Shown piece after piece: positions 53,298 to 62,292 of a stretch of DNA of 64,000 nt. Where the stretch lies: assembly GCF_004343075.1 (NCBI RefSeq), contig NZ_SLXP01000008.1, forward strand, positions 1 through 64,000, written 5' to 3'. Within the stretch, counting starts at the first letter, position 1, and each line of letters begins with the position of its first letter. Source of the DNA: Rhodovulum marinum (GTDB lineage: Bacteria > Pseudomonadota > Alphaproteobacteria > Rhodobacterales > Rhodobacteraceae). The notes below the pieces were generated by a model. That model searched no databases. It saw only the letters and a list, made by a program, of their open reading frames with translations, and was not told where the DNA came from. The position numbers and the translations under genes are program-made.

Positions 53298-53756
53298 ATG
53301 GCAGATGACGGTTCCGCCCAGTCGCAGACGGTATGGCCGCTCCCCAAGTTCTATTTCCAGGTGAAATGGGACGACACCGAACTGGCCTTCCAGGAGGTCT
53401 CCGGGCTCGACATCGAATCCGAGCCGATCGAGTATCGCGCCGGCAACAGCAAGGTGTTCTCCAAGGTCAAGATGCCGGGGATGCTGAAATCCTCGAACAT
53501 CACCATGAAAAAGGGCGTTTTCGCCACGGACAACGCGATCTTCGACTGGTTCAACGAGATCAAGATGAACACCATCAAGCGCAAGGCGCTGACGATCTCA
53601 CTGCTCGACGAAGGGGGCAACCCGACCATGGTCTGGAAGGTCCGCAACGCCTTCCCGGTCAAGATCACGGGCACCGACCTCAAGGCCGAGGGCAACGAGG
53701 TCGCGGTCGAAAGCATCGAGATCGCGCATGAGGGCTTCACCATCGAGAACGCCTGA
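53298..53756 (+). CDS. Inner tube protein (Afp1-like, T4 gp19 family)
   Basis: The 152-residue protein forms the hexameric tube. Visible family features are PLPKFYFQVKWDDTELAFQE, VSGLDIESEPIEYRAGNS, MKSSNITMKKG-type turn (LKSSNITMKKGVF) and VKITGTDLKAEGNEVAVES. A strong GGGAGG precedes the start. It is the main tube subunit by position, right after the sheath. Confidence 0.93.
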   Translation: MADDGSAQSQTVWPLPKFYFQVKWDDTELAFQEVSGLDIESEPIEYRAGNSKVFSKVKMPGMLKSSNITMKKGVFATDNAIFDWFNEIKMNTIKRKALTISLLDEGGNPTMVWKVRNAFPVKITGTDLKAEGNEVAVESIEIAHEGFTIENA

Positions 53757-54214
53757 TGACGGCCCTCGGCGACCCGCCCGTCGCGTTCCATTTCTCGGTG
53801 ACCTTCCTGGGGGACGATCCGGCGGTGCCGGACATGGCCTTCCAGGAGGTCAGCGGGCTGGACAGCGGATTCGACACCGAAACGGTGGTCGAGGGCGGCG
53901 AGAACCGGTTCGTGCACCAGTTGCCGAAACCGGCGAAACACGACCCGCTCAGGCTCCGGCGCGCGCTGACCACGCAGGCCAGCGGGCTGGTGCGCTGGTG
54001 CAAGGCCACGCTGGAAACCGACCTCGCCCAGCCGATCAAGCCCAAGGACCTTGTGGTTTCCCTTCTGGATCAGAACGGCGCGCCGGTCGCCAGCTGGTCG
54101 GTCGGCCGCGCCTATCCCGTCAAATGGTCCATGGGCGGGTTCGACGCGATGAAGAACGAACTGGCGGTCGAAACCGTCGAACTGGCCTATGCCACGCTGA
54201 AAAGGACGCTGTGA
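53756..54214 (+). CDS. Second tube-initiator protein (Afp5-like)
   Basis: Also 152 residues and of the gp19 family: PPVAFHFSVTFLGDDPAVPD, MAFQEVSGLDSGFDTETVVE, and KWSMGGFDAMKNELAVETVE. The Afp5/Pvc5 protein starts the tube on top of the baseplate. It shares the EVSGLD motif with the first tube protein and was probably made by duplication. Overlapping start (TGATG). Confidence 0.9.
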   Translation: MTALGDPPVAFHFSVTFLGDDPAVPDMAFQEVSGLDSGFDTETVVEGGENRFVHQLPKPAKHDPLRLRRALTTQASGLVRWCKATLETDLAQPIKPKDLVVSLLDQNGAPVASWSVGRAYPVKWSMGGFDAMKNELAVETVELAYATLKRTL

Positions 54215-54387
54215 TGGCGATCGAGATCGGAACCCTGGTGGTGCGCGGCACCTTCGGCACGGCGCCGCGCACCGCCGCCCAGGACGGTCCCGAAGCCGAG
54301 GAACGCCTGCGCGCCCTGCGCGAGGAGATCCTCGACGAGGTGCGCGAGATGATGGCCGAGGCCGAGCGGCGGGCAAGGGAACGCTAG
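54214..54387 (+). CDS. DUF5908 small eCIS protein (Afp6-like)
   Basis: A 57-residue protein, MAIEIGTLVVRGTFGT at the start and a charged helix (EILDEVREMMAEAERRARER) at the end, as in DUF5908 proteins of eCIS loci. Position between the second tube gene and the LysM gene matches Afp6. Role unknown, perhaps a chaperone. Overlaps the previous stop. Confidence 0.82.
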   Translation: MAIEIGTLVVRGTFGTAPRTAAQDGPEAEERLRALREEILDEVREMMAEAERRARER

Positions 54388-54390
54388 GCC

Positions 54391-55080
54391 ATGGCCAGGC
54401 TCAAGATCATCCGCTGCAAGATCCAGAACGACCAGATCCGCGAACAGAAGGGCGCCGCCAACACCTTCGAGGCGACGATCAACCCCGAAAGCTATTCGCA
54501 CAAATACGGGCTCAGCTATTCCGGCACCACCAGGGGCAGCGGCAACCGCCCCGTCGGCAAGGCCGGCACCGTGGCGCGTTTCGCCAATACCGAACCCGAG
54601 AAACTGGACTTCACCATTCACCTCGACGGCACCGGCGTCGTGCCCGACACCGGCAAGACCACGGTCGCCGACCAGATCGCCAAGCTGCGCGACATCGTCT
54701 ACGACTATGACGGCGACACCCACGAACCCAACCCGGTCAAGGTGGTCTGGGGCAAGGGGCTGACCGCGTTCTTCGGCCGGCTCACCGCCATGTCGGTCGA
54801 CTACACCCTGTTCCACCCCGACGGCACCGCGCTGCGCGCCAAGGTGGCGCTGTCCTTCGTCGATGCCCGCACCGAGGCCCAGGAATCCCGCGAGGCCGCG
54901 CGCAACTCGCCCGACCTCACCCATGTCGTGCGCGTGGTCGAGGGCGACACCCTGCCGCTTCTGTGCCAGCGCATCTATGACGACGCGGGCAAGTACCTGG
55001 AAATCGCGCGGCTGAACGATTTCGACGGGTTCCGCGCGCTGGTGCCCGACACGCTCTTGCGCTTTCCCCCAATGAGGTAA
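54391..55080 (+). CDS. eCIS tube-baseplate adaptor with LysM domain (Afp7-like)
   Basis: The 229-residue protein has an N-terminal CIS-tube domain (NTFEATINPESYSHKYGLSY, FHPDGTALRAKVALSFV) and a C-terminal LysM-type module (THVVRVVEGDTLPLLCQRIY, YLEIARLNDFDGFRALVPD). In Afp/PVC the Afp7 protein joins the tube initiator to the spike and baseplate. The frame is intact; only 3 bases separate it from either neighbour. Confidence 0.9.
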   Translation: MARLKIIRCKIQNDQIREQKGAANTFEATINPESYSHKYGLSYSGTTRGSGNRPVGKAGTVARFANTEPEKLDFTIHLDGTGVVPDTGKTTVADQIAKLRDIVYDYDGDTHEPNPVKVVWGKGLTAFFGRLTAMSVDYTLFHPDGTALRAKVALSFVDARTEAQESREAARNSPDLTHVVRVVEGDTLPLLCQRIYDDAGKYLEIARLNDFDGFRALVPDTLLRFPPMR

Positions 55081-55083
55081 CCC

Positions 55084-56850
55084 ATGGCCGACAGCCCCAC
55101 CCTAGACGCCGACGGCCCGATCGGCATCACCATCAAGACCGACGGCGCCGCGATCCCCGACACCGCGCAGGTGGCCTCTGTGCGCATCCGGCGCGAGGCG
55201 AACCGCATCCCCGAGGCACAGGTCATCCTCGAAACCGGCTCGATCCCCGGGCAGGACTTCGGCGACGTGGACGGCACCGCCTATGCCATCGGCAAGGACA
55301 TCACCATCGCCGCCCATTACGGCAGCGGCGACCCGGCCACGCTGTTTTCCGGCGTGATCGTCGCGCAGCGGCTGCGCATCGCCGAACCGCGCGGGCCGCG
55401 TCTGGAACTGTTGTGCCGGGACAAGGCCATCGCGCTGACCCGCGGGCGCAAGTCGGCGCTTTACGCCCAGATGAAGGACAGCGACATCATCGCCCGGATC
55501 GCCTCCGACACGGGGCTGACGGCAGATGCCACCGCCACGCCCGACACCGCCCGCGACCAGCTGCGCCACCACGCGACCGACTGGGATTTCCTGCGCGCGC
55601 TGGCCGACCGCAACGGCCACCTGGTGCTGGTCGACGCGGGCAAGATCACGACCGGCCCGCCCGACACCTCTGCCGCGCCCGTCCTCACCCTGACGCTGGG
55701 CGAGGACATCATCGAATTCGACGCCGCCGCGAATACCGAGGGGTTGTATGCCACCGCCCGCGGCCTGGGCTGGGACGACACCGCGAAAGACACGGTCGAG
55801 GGGCAGGGCGGCGCGCTGCCCGCGCTGACCTGGGGCAACCAGACTGCCACCGGGCTGGCCGAGGTCCCGGCCAAGCGCGAACACCTGTTCACCACGCCCA
55901 ACCGGCTGGACGCCGCCGAGATCGAGACCATGGCAAACAGCCGTCTGATGCGCGCGTCGCTCTCCGCGCTTCAGGGCCATTGCAGCTTCCAGGGCAGCGG
56001 CAGGGTGGCCCCCGGCGACATGGTCGAATTGAAAGGGCTGGGCGCGCATTTCGGCGGCACCGCCTATGTCTCGGGCGTCACCCAGGTGATCGAGAACGGC
56101 GACTGGACCACCCGCGCCCATCTCGGCCTGCCCGAGGACTGGCTGACCGACGCGCCCGGCCCGGGCGGCGGGTTCGCCGCCGGGATCACCGCCCCGATCC
56201 ACGGGCTGCACATCGCCACCGTCCTGCAAATCCACGAAGACCCCGACGCGCGGCTGCGGATCAAGGTCGAACTGCCGCTGATCGGCGACCAGCCCGCCCA
56301 GGTCTGGGCGCGCATCGCCCAGCCCTATGCCTCGGGCGGGGCCGGCATCCAGTTCATGCCCGAAATCGGCGACGAGGTGGTGATCGCCTTCCTCAACTCC
56401 GACCCGAACGGCCCGGTGATGGTCGGCGCGCTGCATAACGGCCAGACCGACCAGCCGCACACCCCCGACGCGGAGAACACGCTCAAATCCATCGTCACCC
56501 GCGAACAGCTGAAAATCCAGTTCGACGACGACAAGAAGATCATCACCATCGAAACCCCCGGCGGGCACAGCGTCACGCTGGACGACGACGCCAAGACCGT
56601 GACGATCAAGGACACCACCGGCAACACCGTCGAACTGTCCGAAAGCGGCATCAAGATGGACAGCCCCAAGGACATCACCATCTCCGCCGCCGGCAATATC
56701 GACATCACCGCGTCGGGCGACGCCACGCTCTCGGGGATGAACGTCACCGCCAATGCCGACATGCAGATGACCGCCAAGGGCGGCGCGGCGGCGGAACTTT
56801 CCGCTGGCGGGCAGACCACCGTCAAGGGCGCCATGGTGATGATCAACTGA
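55084..56850 (+). CDS. VgrG-like central spike protein (Afp8-like)
   Basis: The 588-residue protein combines a gp27-like hub (residues 1-360), an OB-fold of gp5 type (VLQIHEDPDARLRIKVELPL, IGDQPAQVWARIAQPYASGG, IQFMPEIGDEVVIAFLNSDP), and a beta-helix needle with repeated D/T/I strands (TVTIKDTTGNTVELSESGIK, DITISAAGNIDITASGDAT). It forms the trimeric spike that pierces the target membrane. GAGGT lies 5 bases before the start. Confidence 0.93.
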   Translation: MADSPTLDADGPIGITIKTDGAAIPDTAQVASVRIRREANRIPEAQVILETGSIPGQDFGDVDGTAYAIGKDITIAAHYGSGDPATLFSGVIVAQRLRIAEPRGPRLELLCRDKAIALTRGRKSALYAQMKDSDIIARIASDTGLTADATATPDTARDQLRHHATDWDFLRALADRNGHLVLVDAGKITTGPPDTSAAPVLTLTLGEDIIEFDAAANTEGLYATARGLGWDDTAKDTVEGQGGALPALTWGNQTATGLAEVPAKREHLFTTPNRLDAAEIETMANSRLMRASLSALQGHCSFQGSGRVAPGDMVELKGLGAHFGGTAYVSGVTQVIENGDWTTRAHLGLPEDWLTDAPGPGGGFAAGITAPIHGLHIATVLQIHEDPDARLRIKVELPLIGDQPAQVWARIAQPYASGGAGIQFMPEIGDEVVIAFLNSDPNGPVMVGALHNGQTDQPHTPDAENTLKSIVTREQLKIQFDDDKKIITIETPGGHSVTLDDDAKTVTIKDTTGNTVELSESGIKMDSPKDITISAAGNIDITASGDATLSGMNVTANADMQMTAKGGAAAELSAGGQTTVKGAMVMIN

Positions 56851-56863
56851 AAGGACCGACCCC

Positions 56864-57154
56864 ATGCCCCCCGCCGCCCGCCTGACCGACATGCACACCT
56901 GCCCCGCCGCGAACGGCCCCGTGCCCCATGTCGGCGGCCCCATCGTCGGCCCGGGCGAACCGACCGTGCTGATCGCCGGGATGCCGGCGGCGGTAATGGG
57001 CGACACCTGCACCTGCGTCGGCCCGCCCGCCACCATCGTCAAGGGCTCGTCCACGGTGATGATCGGCGGCAAGCCCGCCGCACGGATGGGCGACAGCACC
57101 GCCCATGGCGGCAGCATCGCCACCGGCGCACCCACCGTGTTGATCGGGGGCTAG
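56864..57154 (+). CDS. PAAR-domain spike tip (Afp10-like)
   Basis: The 96-residue protein is one PAAR domain: PPAARLTDMHTCP, PHVGGPIVGPGEPTVLIAGM, PAAVMGDTCTCVGPP, VMIGGKPAARMGDSTAHGG. His and Cys residues fit a zinc-bound cone that sharpens the VgrG tip. There is no C-terminal toxin extension, so cargo must be loaded otherwise. It directly follows the spike gene. Confidence 0.93.
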   Translation: MPPAARLTDMHTCPAANGPVPHVGGPIVGPGEPTVLIAGMPAAVMGDTCTCVGPPATIVKGSSTVMIGGKPAARMGDSTAHGGSIATGAPTVLIGG

Positions 57155-57157
57155 GCG

Positions 57158-57591
57158 ATGGCGCGCGACGATCCGTCTTTCCTGGGGCGCGGCTGGGCCT
57201 TCCCCCGGCCTTCGACGGGCGCAGCGGGCGGCCCGCCCTGGTCGAGGCCGAGGACGACATCGCCGAAAGCCTGCGCATCCTGATGGGCACGCGCCCCGGC
57301 GAACGGGTGATGCAGCCCGATTACGGCTGCCGGTTGCACGATCTGGTCTTCGACCCCATGACCGCCGAGACCGAGGCCGAGATCGAGGTCGCGATCACCC
57401 GCGCGATCCTGTTCTTCGAACCGCGCATCGTGCTGAATTCGGTCCAGGTCGCCGACGACTGGCGCGCGGGCACCCTGCGCATCCGGCTGGAGTTCCGCGT
57501 GCGCTCGACCAATGCCCGGCACAACCGCGTCTTCCCGTTCTACCGCACCGAGGGCACGCTGATCTCCGCCCCGCCAGAGCCGGGGACGTGA
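57158..57591 (+). pseudogene. gp25-like baseplate protein (Afp9-like) with one missing C
   Basis: The start (MARDDPSFLGRGWAFP) at 57158 and the body (EDDIAESLRILMGTRPGERV, MQPDYGCRLHDLVF, RIRLEFRVRSTNARHN) are in different frames. Adding one C to the C5 run at 57202-57206 gives a smooth WAFPPAFDGRSGRPALVEAE and a 144-residue GPW/gp25 lysozyme-related wedge protein of normal size. As sequenced only an internal GTG or ATG start (for example 57283) could yield the domain. Essential for baseplates in other systems. Confidence 0.82.
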
Positions 57592-57779
57592 TGGCAGGGG
57601 GCGGCAGCACGCCGATGGGCAAGGGCCGCGAGGTGCCCGAGATCCGCTCCGCCTTCGAAAGCGCGCTGTTCGGCACCAAGGGACAGGCGGGACCGCCCCG
57701 CCGCTTCGGCGGCGCCTTCCTGGTGCAGGGCGACGCGGGCACGATCACCGGCGTGTTCCTGTCCGGCGAGGGGGGCTGA
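57591..57779 (+). CDS. Small eCIS-operon protein
   Basis: A 62-residue Gly-rich protein (GKGREVPEIRSAFESALFGT, GGAFLVQGDAGTITGVFLSG) starting by TGATG overlap with gp25. I do not recognise it. Position between gp25 and baseplate J and its intact frame suggest a small structural or chaperone part. Confidence 0.65.
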   Translation: MAGGGSTPMGKGREVPEIRSAFESALFGTKGQAGPPRRFGGAFLVQGDAGTITGVFLSGEGG

Positions 57780-57847
57780 CCCGATGCGCGCCTTGCCCCA
57801 TCGCCACCCTTATGCCGCGCCCCACCGGAACCGGGAAAGCCCCGCCC

Positions 57848-60800
57848 ATGCCTGACCCCTGGCCCCAGATGCGCGTCTCGCCCGGCGCGCGGGCCGATGC
57901 CCGGCTTCCCGCGGCGCTCGACCCGATCGCGCTCCGGGTGCGCCCGGCGACGCTGGCCGAGGATTTCGCCGCCGCCGGTCGCCGGCTGGGGGCCGAGGTG
58001 CCGCCGCTGGCCCGCCTGTTCCTGGACGAACCGGCCTACCTGCTGGCCGAGATCCTGGCCTTCCGCCCCGAGGATGCCGAACAGGCCTTCGACATCGCGC
58101 TTGACAAGGCGCCCGAAACCGCGCCCGCCCTGGTCCGCGCGCTGGCGCTGCGGCTGGGCGACTGGGTCGCGCGGATCAAGGCGCGGCTTCCGGGGTTGTC
58201 GGATGCGCGCCCCGCGCGGGTGATGCAGGCGGTGCTGACGGGGGCGCCCGGCGCCGACCGCGCCGCCGCCACGCCCGCCGACCCGCTGGCCCGCCTGCAC
58301 CTTGCCACCGCCCGGCTGCGCAGCACGCACGCACTCCTGCGCAACGCCGTGGCCAGCCTGCAACCCGCCGCCGCCCGCACCTTCGAGGCGCGGCTCGCCT
58401 CGGCCGGATCGACCCGGCGCTGGGCCTCTTGCTGGCCGAACTGACGGCCGCCCGCGACATCGACGCCGCGATGAACACCTTCGCCGCCTGGCACATGCGG
58501 TTCTATTACGGCCAGATCATCGGCCAGCACCCCCGCCCGGCCAGCCGCGAAAGTGTGCTGTTGCACCTGCCGCCCAGCGCCCGGCCCACCCATATCGCCC
58601 AGGGCACGCCCCTGCGCGCCCGCACCGCCGACGGCACGGTCCAACGCTTCATCACCGAAACCCCGGTCAGCGTCAGCCCCGCCCGCGTCGCCTCGACCGC
58701 GGTGCTGGTCTATGACACCGACCCGAAAATCTCGTTCAACGCCGCGCTTGCGGGCATCACCGACATCCGCGCGGCCCGCTATCCGCCGGGCCCACGCCCG
58801 ACCCCGATACGCCCGACCCCGAGGTGGTGCTGGCCCTGCGTTCCGATCCCGAATTGCTGGCCGCCTTCGGGCTGGACGGCAACAAGGCCCGGCTTGATGC
58901 CATCGCGCGCGAGGTGGGCGCGCTGGCCGCAAACCGCGGCGCCCGCCCGTCACTGGCCCTGCTTTACGAGGTGCTGGCCCGCAACGTGCTGGACCTCGAC
59001 CCGCTGCGGGTTCTCTTGGGCCGGATCGTCGCGCTGGCGCTGGTCGAACGCGAACCCCTGCCCGAAGGCGCCTATTGGGACATGCTGCAATCCAAGATCG
59101 ACACCTGCCGCGACCGGCTGGGCGCGCAGACCGCGGACGGCTCCAGCGCCTCGATGATCTTCGAAACCTTCGCCCGCACCCCGGACGGGCGGCTGGTCTA
59201 CACGCTGGACGACATCTTCCAGAAACTGCTGGGCGATGCTTTCACCCTGCGGCTGACCACCCCCGCCGGCCCTCGCGCCGCGACCTGGACCCAGATCCTG
59301 CCCCATGCCGAGCCGGGCGCGGGCGGGCTGTGCTTCCGGATGAAGCTGGATGCCGCGCGGCCCCCCGTCACCGCCCCCGAGGGCGCCGAGGCGCCGGTGC
59401 TGTCGATCCGCGCCGCCGACAGCGCGCGGATTTGCCCGGTCTCGATCTTCGAACGCTACCGCGTCACCGCCATCGGCTTTTACGTGCGCGCCGAGGGGCT
59501 GACCGATGTCTTCGCCTTTTCCGATGCCGGGCCGGTCGCCACCGACCAGACCTTCCTGCCCTTCGGGCCGCGCCCTGTGGACGGGGCCAGTTTCACCATC
59601 GGCGCGTCAGAACTGGCGCGCAAGCCGGTCACGGAAATCGGCCTGGGGCTGACCTGGGCCGCCCTGCCCGGTGCGGGCGCGGGCTTTGGCGCGCAGTATC
59701 GCCACTATCCCGACATCGACGCGCTGCCCAACCCCAAGCTGCGCGTCGACTACCTGGGCGGCGAGGGCTGGACCGCCTTGACCGAGGCGCCGGTGCCGGG
59801 CCAGCCGGTGCCCGCCGCCGCCCCCGTCACGCCCCGGGAATTCCGCTCGCGCCAGACGATGCGCGCGGGCGCGGTGCGGCTGACGCTGTCAGGCACGGCG
59901 GACGGGTTCCATGCCGGGCGCTACCCGCTGGCGCTGGTCCGCGCCATGCGCACCCAGCGCCTGCCCTTCGTCCAGCGCCCGGTGCCGCCCGAACCCTTCG
60001 TGCCGCGCGCGGCGGGCCTGACGCTGTCCTATGCCGCCGCCGACCGGATCGAGCTGAACGCCCCCGACACCGCCGATCCCGGCGAACGCGCCGTGCAGGT
60101 CTCGCCCTTCGGCCGGGTCGAACTGTTCCCCCGCCGCACCCGGCCCGAAGTGACCCTGTTCCCGCCCCGGCTGGGCTATGGCCACTTGTTCATCGAACTC
60201 GACGGCCCGCATGCCACCGGCCCGCTGGCTCTGTTGTTCGACATCGCCGCAAGCGGGCACCTGCGGCTGGTGCCCGACCCCAACCCCATCGCCTGGTTCT
60301 ACCTGACCGCCGCGGGCTGGGCCGCGCTGCCCGCCACCGCCGTCCTGTCGGACAGCACCGCGGGGCTGATGCGCTCGGGGCTGGTGATGATCGACCTGCC
60401 CGAGGACGCCGCCCGCAACGCCCCCGACATGCCGGGCAAGGGCGTCTGGATGGCCGCGGTGGCCACCCGACCGGGCCTCGATGCCTTTCCGGCGCTGTCG
60501 ATGGTCGCGACCAACGGCCTGCGCGTGATCCGCGCCGAGGATGGCACCCGGCCCGCCCCCGATGGTCCCGCCCGCGCCTGGAGTTTCGAGACACCCCGGC
60601 CGGGGCTGGGCGCGATGCGCGAAATCGCCCTGCCCGCCGCGATCCGCCCCCCCGAGACCGACCGCCACTACATCGCCCGCGTCTCGGAACGGCTGCGCCA
60701 CCGCAAGCGCGCGGTCACCCCCTGGGACATGGAACGCATGGTGCCGGAGGAATTCCCCGAGGTCTGAATGGCGAATGCCTGCCGCACCTGACCCGGCACC

Positions 60801-61435
60801 GGCCCGGCCCCACCCCGGGCGAGGTGACGCTGGTCGCGGTGCGCCGCGCACCCGAAACGGGCACCGGGACCTGGGCGCCCCGCGCGCATCTCTTCGACGT
60901 CAACACCCTGCGCCGCATCCGCGACTTCCTGGCCGCCCACGCCCCCGGCTTCGCCCGGATCGAGGCGGTGAACCCCGCCTTCGAGCGGCTTCAGGTGCGG
61001 GCCACGCTGGCCTTCGACGCGTTCCGCGATGACGGCGCGATGGCCCGCCGCGTGAATGCCGAGATCGCCCGCTATCTTTCCGTCTGGACCGCGCCGCCCG
61101 CCATGGCCCGCTTCGGCTGGTCGCTGAACGCCCGCGCGCTCTGCGCCCATATCGAGGCGTTCGATTTCGTGCGCGGCGTCACCGATTTCTCGGTGCTGCA
61201 CCTGTCGGGCGACGACGACGGCACCTATGCGCTGCTCGATACCGCGCAGTCGGACGGGCGCGGCCCGCACGGCCCCGCGATCCGCCCCGCCCGGCCCTGG
61301 AGCCTGCCGCTCTCGGTGCGCGACCACGCGCTGGCCACCGCGCCCGAGATCCGGCCCGAAGACCCGGTCCAAAGCGGCATCGGCCGGCTTTCCATCGGCG
61401 ACATGTTCATCGTGCGGCAAAGGACGAACCCGTGA
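57848..61435 (+). pseudogene. Baseplate J-like protein (Afp11-like), three single-base frameshifts
   Basis: Four consecutive frames together encode one large baseplate wedge: 57848-58405 (AALDPIALRVRPATLAEDFA), then IDPALGLLLAELTAARDIDA to about 58788, then DPDTPDPEVVLALRSDPELL to 60763, and LNGECLPHLTRHRPGPTPGE to 61435. Each junction is solved by adding one base: about 58401-58408, 58788-58793 and 60764 (tc to tcc). The restored product is 1,196 residues, a plausible size for an Afp11-type protein. The stop overlaps the next start (GTGA). As sequenced no full product can be made. The start at 57848 has GGGAAAG upstream; 57812 is an alternative. Confidence 0.8.
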
Positions 61436-62292
61436 CAAAACAGGATCGCACCACCCTCAAGTCCTTCTTCCGCGATGGCGCGCTGCCCACCGCCGAACAT
61501 TTCCGCGACCTGATCGACAGCGGCGTGAACCAGGTCGAGGACGGCTTTGCCAAGACCCCCACCGACGGGCTGAAACTGACCTCGGTCGGCGCCTCGCTTC
61601 GGGTGACCAGCCTGTACCAGGGCCTGTCCAGCCCCGCGCCCTCCTGGGTGATCGACCACGGCGACACCGCCGACGGGCAGGACCCCGGCGCGCTGCAGTT
61701 CCGGCCGATGTGGGGCGACACCCCGCCCCCGCCCGACACCGACCCCGGCGCGCCCGCCTCGCACGGGCTGTGCCTGACGCGCGACGGACGCGCGGGCGTG
61801 AACGTGGCCGATCCGCTGTGGCGGCTGGACGTCGGCGGCGTGGCGCGGATGGCGGGCCGCGTGGGCGTCGCCACCGACACCATTCCCGACATCCCCGCCG
61901 ATGGCGACTGGCACGACATCACCCCGGCGCTGACCGGCTGCCAGGCGTTCGAGGTGATGGCCGGCGCCGGCGGCGAGGTGACCGAGGGGCGCTATGCCCT
62001 GCTGCACGCCATCGCGATGAACGCCTACCACCCGCGCAACCCGATCCTGAACTGGCTGTTCGGGCGGCGGCGCATCCGCGCGCAGACCGCCGTCTACGGC
62101 AGCTATGCCGACCGGCTGCGCCTGCGCTGGGTGGCGGGCGATGAACGCCACCATTTCCGCCTGCAACTGCGTTCCAACGCCGATTACGGCGCGTGCAAGC
62201 GCATCCGCTATTACCTGACCCGGCTGTGGTTCGATACCCGGATGGAGGGCGCGCGCAGCCCCCGCACCGACCTTGACGAGGGCCTGCTGTGA
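61432..62292 (+). CDS. eCIS fibre- or baseplate-associated protein
   Basis: The 286-residue protein starts TLKSFFRDGALPTAEHFRDL IDSGVNQ-like, a pattern I associate with baseplate-attached fibre proteins of eCIS loci. The middle (LTRDGRAGVNVADPLWRLDV, GGVARMAGRVGV) resembles tail-fibre or S74-associated heads, and the C-terminus (FEVMAGAGGEVTEGRYALLH, RLRWVAGDERHHF) is a beta-rich domain. Receptor binding is possible but not shown. GTG start in a 4-base overlap; its own stop overlaps the next GTG. Confidence 0.72.
   Translation: MTKQDRTTLKSFFRDGALPTAEHFRDLIDSGVNQVEDGFAKTPTDGLKLTSVGASLRVTSLYQGLSSPAPSWVIDHGDTADGQDPGALQFRPMWGDTPPPPDTDPGAPASHGLCLTRDGRAGVNVADPLWRLDVGGVARMAGRVGVATDTIPDIPADGDWHDITPALTGCQAFEVMAGAGGEVTEGRYALLHAIAMNAYHPRNPILNWLFGRRRIRAQTAVYGSYADRLRLRWVAGDERHHFRLQLRSNADYGACKRIRYYLTRLWFDTRMEGARSPRTDLDEGLL

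Noticed and set aside
51082-53298. 738-codon minus-strand frame opposite the sheath gene
   Set aside because: Antisense shadow; the sheath on the plus strand has a ribosome site and family motifs.
58429-59157. Separate gene in the middle of the baseplate region
   Set aside because: It is one frame of the larger baseplate J gene between two single-base breaks, not an independent product.
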